Assembly (NCBI RefSeq): GCF_035982055.1
Contig: NZ_CP108427.1
Location: 9,485,001-9,549,000, forward strand
Length of the DNA stretch: 64,000 bases
Source of the DNA: Streptomyces sp. NBC_01288
Lineage (GTDB): Bacteria > Actinomycetota > Actinomycetes > Streptomycetales > Streptomycetaceae
Direction of reading: 5' to 3'
Made by a program: the position numbers and the translations under genes. The notes below the pieces were generated by a model that worked only from the letters and a program-made list of their open reading frames with translations, was not told where the DNA came from and did not search any database. Below are positions 1-8,020 of the stretch, piece by piece (the first letter of the stretch is position 1; each line of letters begins with the position of its first letter).

Positions 1-981
1 GACTGGCCCGGCGTGCTTGACCACGTTCGTCAGCGCCTCCTGGACGATCCGGTGGGCCGAGACCCGCATCCCGGCGGACGGTGCCGCCCCGGCAGGGATC
101 TTCGGCACGTACGTCACCCGGCAGCCCGCCGACCTGGGGGTGTCGAGGAGCGCGTCGAGATGGTCCAGGGACGGTTCGGGAGCGAGTTCCCGTTCCCGGG
201 ACGACAGCAGCCCGAGGAGCCGCCGCATCTCGAAGAGCGCGGTGTCGGCGGTCCGGGCGATCACCTCGACACCCGCCGCGGCGAGCGGCGGATCGTCGTC
301 CATGACGTCCTGTGCGGCACGTGCCTGTACGGCGATGGCGCTGACGTGGTGGGCGACGACGTCGTGCAGGTCGCGGGCGATGCGCGCCCGCTCGGCGACC
401 GCCGCCTGTCGCGCGTTGATCTCCTGCTCGGCCCGGAGCCGCCGGTTGAGATCGCGCAGCCGGTCGGCGTCGGCACCGATCCTGCGTCTGCCCTGCCCCA
501 GCGTCCAGGCCAGGGCGAAGAAGAAGACGAACGTCGTGGCACTGATCGGCTCCAGCGACCCGAGGAGCGGTGTCTGCCAGTGCCCGCCCACGGCGTCGGC
601 CGCCATGGCCGCCGCGAAGCACAGCAGCGTCCCCGCCAGGGCGACCGCGACCGGCTCGTACCGGGCGAGGGCGTACACGCCGAGCATGAGCAGGAACGGG
701 CCGGGGATCTTCCCCGGGATCGGACCGAGCAGCTGGAAGACGACGTAGAGGCAGGTCATCGCCGCCAGGACGGCACGCGGACGGGTGCGCCGCCACAGCA
801 GCGGCACGGTCTGCGCACCCCACAGGGCCGGACCCCAGCCACCCGGTGCCGGACTGCGGTCCAGCACCGTGACCATGTCGAACACCGTCAGGCCGCCGCC
901 GAGCGCGACATCCGTCAGATGCGGCCGGGCGGCGAACCAGCGCTGTGCGGCCTGTGGCAAGGCCCTTGTCTCCATGACCAT
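1..981 (-). CDS. Sensor histidine kinase, N-terminal part (cut by window edge)
   Basis: The reverse strand stays open from an ATG at 981 (second in-frame ATG at 975) to the window edge. The first ~130 residues hold several hydrophobic segments, followed by a short basic/coiled linker and a HisKA_3 dimerisation motif, ARIARDLHDVVAHHVSAIAV, whose first His is the phosphoacceptor. The frame then runs toward the N box (HRIVQEALTNVVKHA) and leaves the window, so the rest of the ATPase domain is not visible. This is the NarL/LuxR-partner class of membrane kinases; its response regulator should lie to the left. It is divergent from the Lnt-like gene at 1119. No clear Shine-Dalgarno is seen, so the start is uncertain. 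Signal and target are unknown. Confidence 0.85.
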   Translation of the reverse strand, partial: MVMETRALPQAAQRWFAARPHLTDVALGGGLTVFDMVTVLDRSPAPGGWGPALWGAQTVPLLWRRTRPRAVLAAMTCLYVVFQLLGPIPGKIPGPFLLMLGVYALARYEPVAVALAGTLLCFAAAMAADAVGGHWQTPLLGSLEPISATTFVFFFALAWTLGQGRRRIGADADRLRDLNRRLRAEQEINARQAAVAERARIARDLHDVVAHHVSAIAVQARAAQDVMDDDPPLAAAGVEVIARTADTALFEMRRLLGLLSSRERELAPEPSLDHLDALLDTPRSAGCRVTYVPKIPAGAAPSAGMRVSAHRIVQEALTNVVKHAGPV

Positions 982-1118
982 TTCGGTTCATCAGGCTAGA
1001 GCAGCGGCGGTGCCACGGGATCCTCCCCGGGGCGCGCATCGAAGGTTGCGTGATCCCGCGCGAGATCGCCGTACGGAGGGAGGCGCCGGGGGACACCTCC
1101 CTCCTAGCGTCGTTCCCC

Positions 1119-2669
1119 ATGACGAACCTCCCCACCGAACAGCCCGCACCGCCGACCCGCCCTTCTCCCGGAACGGCGGCGGCGACCAAGTCCCTTGACA
1201 GGAAAGGGCGTTCGCGCCCCGCGGCGAGGTGGGCGCCGCTGTCGCTCGGCACCGGCGCGATGCTGTTCGCGGTGGGCGGCCGATGGGACGTCGCGGCCGC
1301 CGCCTGGATCTCGCTGGTGCTGCTGCTGCGGTTCGCCCGGCTCAGTCGCGCCTGGTCCGGGGCGCTGTGGATCTGGTCGGCCCACGCGGTGGCCGCCGTC
1401 TTCTGGGTCCAGGAGTCGGCGATCGGCCTCGACCCCGTGGTCGTGGCGGGTGCCGTCGCGCTCGCCGCACTCCAGACGCTGCCGTTCCTCGCCGACAGAC
1501 TGCTCGTCGGCCGCCTGCGACCCGCGGTGGCGGCACTCGCCTTCCCCGCCGGGGTCGCCGCCACGGAGTTCCTGATCACCGTGGTGTCCCCGTTCGGTAC
1601 GGCATACGGCTCGCTCGCGGTCACGCAGTACGGCGACCTCCCGCTCCTCCAGGTCGTCTCGGTCACCGGCCCGTGGGGGATCGGCTTCCTGATCGCCTAC
1701 TTCGCCAGTACCGTCAACCGCCTCTGGGAGCGGCCCACTTGGCGCAGCGGCCTGGTGTACCTGGCCGTCCTGCTGACCGTCGTACTCGCCGGAGGCGCCC
1801 GCCTCGCCCTCGCCCCCGCCACGGCCCCGACCGTCCGGATCGCCGGCATCAGCCCCGGCCGCACGGTGACCGACGCCCAACGGGCGGCGTTCGCCCGCGT
1901 CCCGGACATCGCCACGGCACCCGCCGCACAGGTCGAACCCGCCATGACCGCCGTGGAGAACGACCTGCTCACCGCCACCCGGCGCGAGGCCGCAGCCGGA
2001 GCGAAGATCGTGGTCTGGCCCGAGGAAGCCGTCAGGACACAGGAGTCCCACGAACCGGTCGCCATCACGGCCGCACGGGACGAGGCCCGCCGATCGGGCA
2101 TCTACCTGGAGATCGGCATCCGCGTCTACAGCTCCGCCGGACCCACCCACGACAAGGACGAGGCGCTTCTCATCGACCCGCACGGGAAGGTGTTGTGGAC
2201 CTATCAGAAGGCCCACCCCATCCCCGGCTCCGAGCAGTTCACGCCCGGTGACGGCCGCGTCCCGGTCGTCGACACCCCGTACGGCCGCATCGCCGACGTC
2301 ATCTGCTACGACGCCGATTTCCCCGCCATGATGCGCACCCGCGCCGACATCATGCTCGTGCCCTCCCACGACTGGAGGGAGTACGGAAGCGCGCACACGG
2401 AGAAGGCGAGCCTGCGGGCCGTCGAGGGCGGCTACTCACTGATCCGCCAGGACGCGGAAGGCGTCTCGACCGCCTACGACGACGAGGGTCATGTCCTCGC
2501 CTCCACCGACTACTTCACGACCGGCCGCCAGATCATGGTGGCCTCCGTGCCCACCCACGGCGTCACCACGGTCTACGACCGGATCGGCGACACCTTCGCC
2601 TGGCTCTGCCTGGCCTCCCTCCTCGCGCTCACCGCCACGGCCCTCGCCGGCCGGGGCCGACCGAACTGA
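1119..2669 (+). CDS. lnt: Apolipoprotein N-acyltransferase-like membrane carbon-nitrogen hydrolase
   Basis: A 516-residue protein with about six N-terminal membrane segments, a nitrilase-fold domain (about residues 230-480) and a last C-terminal membrane helix, the layout of Lnt, which N-acylates the lipoprotein N-terminal Cys. The triad is visible: Glu302 in VVWPEEAV, Lys364 in YQKAHP and Cys396 in VICYDADFP. The ATG at 1119 was chosen over an upstream in-frame start at 1050 because a -10-like TAGCGT lies just before it (1106-1111) and the family begins with a short polar segment. It is divergent from the kinase at 981. Streptomyces carry more than one Lnt homologue, so this may be an accessory copy; the symbol denotes family only. 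Confidence 0.8.
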   Translation: MTNLPTEQPAPPTRPSPGTAAATKSLDRKGRSRPAARWAPLSLGTGAMLFAVGGRWDVAAAAWISLVLLLRFARLSRAWSGALWIWSAHAVAAVFWVQESAIGLDPVVVAGAVALAALQTLPFLADRLLVGRLRPAVAALAFPAGVAATEFLITVVSPFGTAYGSLAVTQYGDLPLLQVVSVTGPWGIGFLIAYFASTVNRLWERPTWRSGLVYLAVLLTVVLAGGARLALAPATAPTVRIAGISPGRTVTDAQRAAFARVPDIATAPAAQVEPAMTAVENDLLTATRREAAAGAKIVVWPEEAVRTQESHEPVAITAARDEARRSGIYLEIGIRVYSSAGPTHDKDEALLIDPHGKVLWTYQKAHPIPGSEQFTPGDGRVPVVDTPYGRIADVICYDADFPAMMRTRADIMLVPSHDWREYGSAHTEKASLRAVEGGYSLIRQDAEGVSTAYDDEGHVLASTDYFTTGRQIMVASVPTHGVTTVYDRIGDTFAWLCLASLLALTATALAGRGRPN

Positions 2670-2796
2670 TCAAGAAAACGGTAAGAACCACCCGCCCCAG
2701 GCCCCCCACCTACAACCTTCCACCCTGGCCCACCGTCCAACTCCCGCCCGGTGCAGGTCACTTGCCGGGCTCTCTTCTGCCCAGCTGGGGGATTTC

Positions 2797-4137
2797 ATGA
2801 GTTCTGTCTCCGTCGGACGCGTGCTGCGTCGCGGGGTCTGTGCCGGAGCCGTGGGGGCGTTGGCCGTCGCCGGTCTCGGGAGCGGGGCGGCGGTCGCCGA
2901 CGACGTGCCGCAGACCGATGCGCTGGCGATCCAGTCGCCCTACGACGTGACGGCGACCGTCGCTCCCGACGGTGGTGCCGCGCGGTACCGACCGCTGGCG
3001 CTGGGGCTGACGCACAGCAATGACGCCTTCACCCTGACCGACGGACGGCTGACCGTCGACGCCTCCGGACTCGCCGGGGTCGCCGAGGTGGCCTGGCCCG
3101 ACACCTGCACGCCGGACGACAGCGGCACCGTCGCCGTGTGCGACACCGGGGACGTACCGATCCGCTACAGCGCACAGGTGCGGCTGAAGGTGCGGGCCGT
3201 CGCCGGCGCCGCCGTCGGAGCGCAGGGCACGATCACGTACTCCGCCGAGGCCACCGGCGGCCCCGACGGCACGCTCGTCGCCCAGCGCAGCGACGACACC
3301 ACCGTCACCGTCGGCTCCGGAGTCGACCTCGGTATCAGCGCCCCGCAGGACGCCACCGACGTCGCGCCCGGCACCAGCCTCACCGTGCCGTACGCGATCA
3401 CCAACACCGGCAACGAGACCGCCCACGGCTTCAGCGTGGACATGTTTGCGACGTACGGCCTCGACGTCACCACCCGCTACCCGCAGTGCACCTACACCGG
3501 GCCGGACGTCGACGGCAGCGGCATGACGTACGTGACCTGCTCCTTCGACACCGATGTCGCCCCCGGTGCCACCGTCGAACTTCCGGAGCCGCTGCAACTC
3601 GCCGTCACCGAACGCGCGTTGTACGACCGGTTCGACTACGACGTCCAGCCCGCCGCCGAGGCCACCGACCTCGACAGCTCCGACAACAGCCGCTCCTGGC
3701 ACATCAACGCCGACAACACCGCCGACTTCGCGGTGTACGGCACCTCGGTGAGCGGCGCGGCCGGTGACACCGTCACCTCCGGCTTCCGCTTCGTCAACCA
3801 CGGACCCGCCTGGGCGGGCGACGTCAGCGCCGGGGACCCGATCACCACGATCGACTTCCACCTCCCGGAGGGCACCACCGCCACGTCCGTGCCCAAGACC
3901 TGCCACAACGCCTGGACCTCCGGCGACGACCCGACCATCGGCCACTACGCGTGCACCCTGCCGACCTGGGCCAAGCCCGACCTGGACGTCAGCTTCCCGT
4001 TCCAGTTGCGCATCGACCGGGTCGTCCCCGACGCGACGGGCCACGTCACGACCCTCGCCTACAACGGAACGCCTCTCGCCTTCGACTCGAACACCGAGAA
4101 CAACTCGGCCGAGGTGATCGTCAACCCGTCCGCCTGA
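2797..4137 (+). CDS. Secreted protein with DUF11/CARDB-like beta-sandwich repeats
   Basis: A 446-residue protein. Residues 1-35 form a Sec signal peptide: basic RVLRR, then an Ala/Gly/Val-rich core ending at GSGAAVA before DD. The rest is rich in Thr, Asp and Ser and is made of beta-sandwich-like units with the recurrent phrase of DUF11/CARDB modules (LTVPYAITNTGNETAHG near residues 192-208, a closing NTENNSAEVIV). There is no sortase motif and no C-terminal membrane helix, so it is probably released or loosely wall-bound. The start follows GGGGGA at 2787-2792. Function unknown; a surface or adhesive role is inference. A hairpin at 4149-4173 follows. Confidence 0.8.
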   Translation: MSSVSVGRVLRRGVCAGAVGALAVAGLGSGAAVADDVPQTDALAIQSPYDVTATVAPDGGAARYRPLALGLTHSNDAFTLTDGRLTVDASGLAGVAEVAWPDTCTPDDSGTVAVCDTGDVPIRYSAQVRLKVRAVAGAAVGAQGTITYSAEATGGPDGTLVAQRSDDTTVTVGSGVDLGISAPQDATDVAPGTSLTVPYAITNTGNETAHGFSVDMFATYGLDVTTRYPQCTYTGPDVDGSGMTYVTCSFDTDVAPGATVELPEPLQLAVTERALYDRFDYDVQPAAEATDLDSSDNSRSWHINADNTADFAVYGTSVSGAAGDTVTSGFRFVNHGPAWAGDVSAGDPITTIDFHLPEGTTATSVPKTCHNAWTSGDDPTIGHYACTLPTWAKPDLDVSFPFQLRIDRVVPDATGHVTTLAYNGTPLAFDSNTENNSAEVIVNPSA

Positions 4138-4148
4138 CGGTGACGTTG

Positions 4149-4173
4149 GGGGGCGGGCGCGCAGCTCGCCCCC
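4149..4173. terminator. GC-rich hairpin between convergent genes
   Basis: Perfect 7-bp arms GGGGGCG and CGCCCCC flank an 11-nt loop between the stop of the secreted-protein gene (4137) and the stop of the LacI-family gene (4200, minus). No T-tract is present, as is common for Streptomyces terminators. It could serve both strands. Confidence 0.5.
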
Positions 4174-4199
4174 TCAACTCACGGCGACAACCCGCCCGT

Positions 4200-5225
4200 T
4201 CACGTCGACTCCCGCTTCACCAACTCCGTCGGCAGTATCACCGCCGCCGTGTCCTCGCCCCCGATCTGCGCCAGCAACACCCGCACCATCTCCGCGCTGA
4301 TCCGGTCGAACGGCTGCCGCATCGTGGTGAGTTCGGGGCTGGACGCGAGTGCGGCGGGGGAGTCGTCGAAGCCGCCGACGGCCACGTCCTCGGGCACTCG
4401 GCGCCCGGCCCGTTCCAGCGTGGTCAGTACGCCCCGCGCCATCAGGTCGGAGGCGACGAACACGGCGTCCAGGTCCGGGACTTGGGCGAGCAGCCGCTCG
4501 GCACCGCGCTCGCCGCTGAGCCGGCTGTAGTCGCCGGAGACGATGAGATCGTCGTCCACCTCGATGCCCGACTCCGCGAGCACCTCCTTGTAACCGGCGA
4601 GGCGCTCGACACCGCCCGGCGTGTCCAGCGGGCCGGTGACCGTGCCGATGCGGCGACGGCCGAGGGAGAGCAGGTGCCGGGTCATGTCACGGGCGCCGTC
4701 CCGGTCGTCGGCGGCGACATAGCTGATCTTGGAGCCGAGCCCGATCGGCTTGCCGCACGCGACCAGCGGCACGCCCGCCTCGCTCAGCTCCTCCGCCACC
4801 GGGTTCCCGGAGTGGCTGGAGACCAGCAGCACCCCGTCGACGTGCCCGGAGGTGATGTAGCGCGTGATGCGCCGCCGTTCGTCCTCGGTGCCGGCCAGCA
4901 TCAGCAGCAGCGGGATGTCGTGCGCGGCCAGCGCCTGGGTGCAGCCGCGCAGCAGGATGTTGAAGTTCGGGTCCTCGAAGAACTTCTCCTGCGGTTCCGT
5001 CAGGAGGAAGCCGACGGAGTCCGAGCGCCCGGTGATCAGTGACCGGGCGTGCCGGTTGACGACGTAACCCGTCCTGCGGATGGCCGCGTTGACGGCCTCC
5101 TGTGCGGCCGGGCTCACATAGTGCCCGCCGTTGAGGACGCGCGACACCGTGCCCCGCGAGACACCGGCCTCGCGCGCCACGTCATGGATCGTCGGTGGTC
5201 TGCGCCGACCCCCCGTATTGGTCAT
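4200..5225 (-). CDS. LacI-family transcriptional regulator
   Basis: A 341-residue regulator. The N-terminal LacI helix-turn-helix and hinge helix are clear (PTIHDVAREAGVSRGTVSRV, then LNGGHYVSPAAQEAV and AIRRTGYVVNRHARSL), followed by a periplasmic-binding-protein-like sugar domain (VGFLLTEP to the C-terminus). It is divergent from the GH42 beta-galactosidase at 5400 and very probably its local repressor, with two matched 14-bp sites at 5272-5285 and 5362-5375. The start MTNTGG at 5225 was chosen because a -10-like TAGAGT (5238-5233 on the minus strand) ends 7 nt before it, implying a leaderless mRNA; an in-frame start at 5306 would run through the promoter. The inducer is probably a galactoside or its product (inference). 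Confidence 0.9.
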   Translation of the reverse strand: MTNTGGRRRPPTIHDVAREAGVSRGTVSRVLNGGHYVSPAAQEAVNAAIRRTGYVVNRHARSLITGRSDSVGFLLTEPQEKFFEDPNFNILLRGCTQALAAHDIPLLLMLAGTEDERRRITRYITSGHVDGVLLVSSHSGNPVAEELSEAGVPLVACGKPIGLGSKISYVAADDRDGARDMTRHLLSLGRRRIGTVTGPLDTPGGVERLAGYKEVLAESGIEVDDDLIVSGDYSRLSGERGAERLLAQVPDLDAVFVASDLMARGVLTTLERAGRRVPEDVAVGGFDDSPAALASSPELTTMRQPFDRISAEMVRVLLAQIGGEDTAAVILPTELVKREST

Positions 5226-5232
5226 GGTCAAG

Positions 5233-5262
5233 ACTCTACGGCTCCCGGACCCGGAGCCAGAA
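5233..5262 (-). promoter_or_regulatory. Probable leaderless promoter of the LacI-family gene
   Basis: On the minus strand TTCTGG (5262-5257), an 18-nt spacer and TAGAGT (5238-5233) lie directly before the ATG at 5225. The spacer carries a palindrome, GGCTCC and GGAGCC arms around 7 nt (5240-5258). Read by eye; the -35 match is weak. Confidence 0.35.
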
Positions 5263-5271
5263 GCGCCATGC

Positions 5272-5285
5272 TGGGAGCGTTCACA
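5272..5285. promoter_or_regulatory. Putative LacI-family operator O1
   Basis: TGGGAGCGTTCACA is a 14-bp imperfect palindrome with the central CG and G/A-rich arms typical of LacI-family operators. Its sequence matches the reverse complement of the second site (5362-5375) at 12 of 14 positions. It lies between the two divergent promoters, upstream of the GH42 -35 region. Confidence 0.55.
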
Positions 5286-5306
5286 GCAGAGAAACGTCAG
5301 GGACAC

Positions 5307-5337
5307 TTGTCAGCGGTCGCAGGCGTGCGGTTATGTT
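5307..5337 (+). promoter_or_regulatory. Candidate promoter of the GH42 gene
   Basis: TTGTCA (5307-5312), a 19-nt spacer and TATGTT (5332-5337) form a vegetative-type promoter. The expected start near 5344 would place O2 (5362-5375) about 20 bp downstream, where a bound repressor could block elongation. Confidence 0.4.
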
Positions 5338-5361
5338 GGGGCGGCGCCCTAGGGCGTGCTG

Positions 5362-5375
5362 TGTGCACGTTCCCA
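5362..5375. promoter_or_regulatory. Putative LacI-family operator O2
   Basis: TGTGCACGTTCCCA is a 14-bp imperfect palindrome with a central CG. It is nearly the reverse complement of O1 and is centred exactly 90 bp from it. It lies in the 5' leader of the beta-galactosidase gene. Confidence 0.55.
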
Positions 5376-5399
5376 AATGATCGACTACGGGAGAGATCC

Positions 5400-7421
5400 A
5401 TGCCGGAGACCACACCCAAGGGCCTCACCAGGCTCGCCTTCGGTGGGGACTACAACCCCGAGCAGTGGCCGGAGAGCGTCTGGCAGGAGGACGTCCGGCT
5501 GATGCGCGAGGCCGGCGTCACCATGGTGAGCGTCGGGATCTTCTCCTGGGCGCTGCTGGAACCCGAGCAGGGTGTGTACGACTTCGGCTGGCTGGACCGG
5601 ATCATCGGCCTGCTGCACGAGAACGGCATCCGCGTCGACCTCGGCACCCCCACGGTCTCCCCGCCCGCCTGGTTCTACCGCGCCCACCCCGAGGCCCTGC
5701 CCGTCACCGCCGACGGCACCCGCTACGAGTTCGGCTCCCGCGGCGCGATCTGCCACAGCAACACCGACTACCGCGCCGCCGCCGCGAACATCACCACCCG
5801 GCTCGCCGAGCGCTACGGCGACCACCCCGCCCTCGCGCTCTGGCACGTCTTCAACGAGTACGGCGTCCCCGTCTCCGCCTGCTACTGCGACTCCTGCGCC
5901 GCCCACTTCCGCCGCTGGCTGACCGCGACCTACAAGACCGTCGACGGGGTCAACGAGGCCTGGGGGACGGCCTTTTGGGGCCAGCGCTACGGAGACCTCG
6001 GCCAGATCAACCCGCCGCGCCTCACCCCGACCGCCGTCAACCCGGCCCAGGCGCTGGACTACACGCGGTTCGCCGACGCCACGATGCGCGAGAACTTCGT
6101 CGCCGAACGGGACATCCTGCACCGCCTCGCGCCCGGTATCCCGGTCACCACCAACTTCATGGCCGCCCTCAGCCAGTGCGAGTCCGTCGACTACTGGGCC
6201 TGGGGCCGCGAGGTCGACCTCGTCACCAACGACCACTACCTGATCACCGACGGCCGCCGCACCCACGTCAACCTCGCGATGGCCGCCGACCTCACCCGTT
6301 CCGTCGCGGGCGGCGCCCCCTGGCTGCTCCTCGAACACTCCACCTCGGGCGTCAACTGGCAGCCCCGCAATCCCGCCAAGGCCCCCGGCCAGATGGCCCG
6401 CAACGCCCTCTCCCACGTGGCGCGCGGCTCGGACGGCGCGATGTTCTTCCAGTGGCGCCAGTCCCGGCGCGGCGCCGAGAAGTTCCACTCCGCGATGCTC
6501 CCGCACGGCGGTACCGAGACCCGTGTCTGGCGCGAGGTCGTCGAACTCGGCGCGTCCGTCGATGAGTTGGGCCGGATACGCGGCACCCGCACCCAGGCCG
6601 ACGTGGCCGTCGTATGGGACTGGCACTCGTGGTGGGCGCAGAAACTCGCCTGGCGCCCCAGCGAGGACCACGACGCCCGCGAGCGCGCCGACGCCTTCTA
6701 CGAGGCCCTCTACGACCGCCACCTCACGGTCGACTTCGCCCACCCGGAAGCCGACTTGTCGGCCTATCCCCTTGTCGTCGTACCGGCGCTGTACCTGATG
6801 ACGGAGGCGGCAGGGCGCAACCTCCAGCGGTACGTCGAGAACGGCGGCACCCTCGTCGTCTCCTACTTCTCCGGCATCGTCGACGAGCACGACGCCGTCC
6901 ACGAGGGCGCCTACCCCGGCGCGCTGCGCGACGTACTCGGCCTGACCGTCGAGGAGTTCTCGCCGCTCCTGGCCGACCAGCGGGTGCGCATCACCGGTCC
7001 CGACGGCTCCGAACTCACCGGCGACGTCTGGACCGAGTTCGTCGTCCCGGACGGCGCCGAGACCGTCTGGACGTACGCCGAGGGCCTCACCGCCGACCAC
7101 CCGGCCGTCACCCGGCACCGCCTCGGCGAGGGCACCGCCTGGTACGTGTCGACCCGCCTCGACGCCCATGGCCTGGACGCCCTGCTCGGCTGGGCGACCG
7201 AGGACGCCCGGATCTCGCCGCGCGCCGACCTGCCGTACGACGTCGAAGTCGTCTGCAGGGAAGGCGAGTTGGGAAGCTTCCTCTTCGCGATCAACCACAG
7301 CGCCTCGGACGTCAAGGTGCCACTCGGCACCGACGGCACCGAGCTGCTGACCGGCGAACGCGCCGCCGGCGGTCTCGCGGTGCCCGCAGGTGCCGTCCGG
7401 GTCGTACGACTCGACGGCTGA
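5400..7421 (+). CDS. Beta-galactosidase, glycoside hydrolase family 42
   Basis: A 673-residue protein of usual GH42 length with a TIM-barrel A domain starting GGDYNPEQWP, a glutamine-amidotransferase-like trimerisation domain (about 395-600) and a small C-terminal beta domain. The acid/base Glu153 is in HVFNEYG and the nucleophile Glu312 in LLLEHSTSGVNWQPRN. The cysteine cluster C-Y-C-D-S-C after HVFNEYG matches the metal-binding site of GH42 enzymes. There is no signal peptide, so it acts in the cytoplasm on imported beta-galactosides. No transporter is adjacent. The ATG at 5400 follows GGGAGAGATCC. It is divergent from the LacI regulator and probably repressed by it. Confidence 0.93.
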   Translation: MPETTPKGLTRLAFGGDYNPEQWPESVWQEDVRLMREAGVTMVSVGIFSWALLEPEQGVYDFGWLDRIIGLLHENGIRVDLGTPTVSPPAWFYRAHPEALPVTADGTRYEFGSRGAICHSNTDYRAAAANITTRLAERYGDHPALALWHVFNEYGVPVSACYCDSCAAHFRRWLTATYKTVDGVNEAWGTAFWGQRYGDLGQINPPRLTPTAVNPAQALDYTRFADATMRENFVAERDILHRLAPGIPVTTNFMAALSQCESVDYWAWGREVDLVTNDHYLITDGRRTHVNLAMAADLTRSVAGGAPWLLLEHSTSGVNWQPRNPAKAPGQMARNALSHVARGSDGAMFFQWRQSRRGAEKFHSAMLPHGGTETRVWREVVELGASVDELGRIRGTRTQADVAVVWDWHSWWAQKLAWRPSEDHDARERADAFYEALYDRHLTVDFAHPEADLSAYPLVVVPALYLMTEAAGRNLQRYVENGGTLVVSYFSGIVDEHDAVHEGAYPGALRDVLGLTVEEFSPLLADQRVRITGPDGSELTGDVWTEFVVPDGAETVWTYAEGLTADHPAVTRHRLGEGTAWYVSTRLDAHGLDALLGWATEDARISPRADLPYDVEVVCREGELGSFLFAINHSASDVKVPLGTDGTELLTGERAAGGLAVPAGAVRVVRLDG

Positions 7422-7725
7422 CCCGACTCCCCTCCGCCCGCGCGTGCCACGAGCCGCGGGTGGAGGGGGACCTCCGCTCCGTCAGGCGTGCGGTTCTGTT
7501 CGGCTACGGCGGTGCAGTTCGGCCATCACCGGTCCCGGGAGCCGGTGTCCGGTCGCTCCCGTGCGATCGCGCCCCGCCCGTCCCGCCACGCCCCAGGGCC
7601 GATCGGCCTGCTCGAACAGGACCGTTCGGTCCCGGACAAGGGTCACCGAGTCCGGGACGTGGCGGACCGTGCTGCGGGAGAGTGGGAGCACGCGGCAAGC
7701 GGCGCGCAGAACGGAGGGTCACGCC
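7422..7725. other. 304-bp intergenic region with nested palindromes
   Basis: No gene is visible. Near its start GTGGAGG and CCTCCGC can form a short hairpin (7460-7477) that may end the GH42 transcript. Further right, GGACCG-TT-CGGTCC (7619-7632) overlaps the left arm of a second inverted repeat, GTCCCGGAC (7629-7637) and GTCCGGGAC (7650-7658), 12-nt loop. These lie 70-100 bp before the small winged-helix gene at 7726 and may be its operator (inference). Confidence 0.4.
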
Positions 7726-8007
7726 ATGCTGAGGACTCCGACAGGCCAGCGACGGTTGGACATCCTGGAGTGGCTGAGAGATCCGGCCACCCACTTCCCG
7801 GACCATCGGTGCGTCCCCGAGGCCGGTGTCACCTCGGAGGCCGTGGCGGCCAAACTCGGGGTGCCCCGCCAGGTCGCCGACACGCACCTCGAACTCCTCG
7901 CGGGCATGGGCCTGTTGCGTGCGCGGCGGATCCGGCTGCGCACCTACTACCGGCGCGACGAGGTCCGCATCGCCGAGGTGGCCCGGATGTTCGAGAAGGG
8001 CTGGTAG
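7726..8007 (+). CDS. Small winged-helix (ArsR/GntR-like) DNA-binding protein
   Basis: A 93-residue protein that is essentially one winged-helix domain: a first helix RLDILEWLRDP, a helix-turn-helix around VTSEAVAAKLGVPRQVADTH, a recognition/dimer helix LELLAGMGLLRARR and a final RRDEVRIAEVARMFEKGW. It has no sensor cysteines of the SmtB type, so metal sensing is unlikely. The ATG at 7726 has a good ACGGAGGG ribosome-binding site 7 nt upstream. It is convergent with the YihY-family gene at 8021. The nested palindromes at 7619-7658 could be its own operator. The effector is unknown. Confidence 0.75.
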   Translation: MLRTPTGQRRLDILEWLRDPATHFPDHRCVPEAGVTSEAVAAKLGVPRQVADTHLELLAGMGLLRARRIRLRTYYRRDEVRIAEVARMFEKGW

Positions 8008-8020
8008 CCGAGCCCAGGGC

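Noticed and set aside
5385..7298. 637-residue open frame antisense to the GH42 gene
   Set aside because: High G+C third positions leave long open antisense frames; its product is Gly/Val/Arg-rich with no domain, and the sense strand encodes a complete GH42 enzyme.
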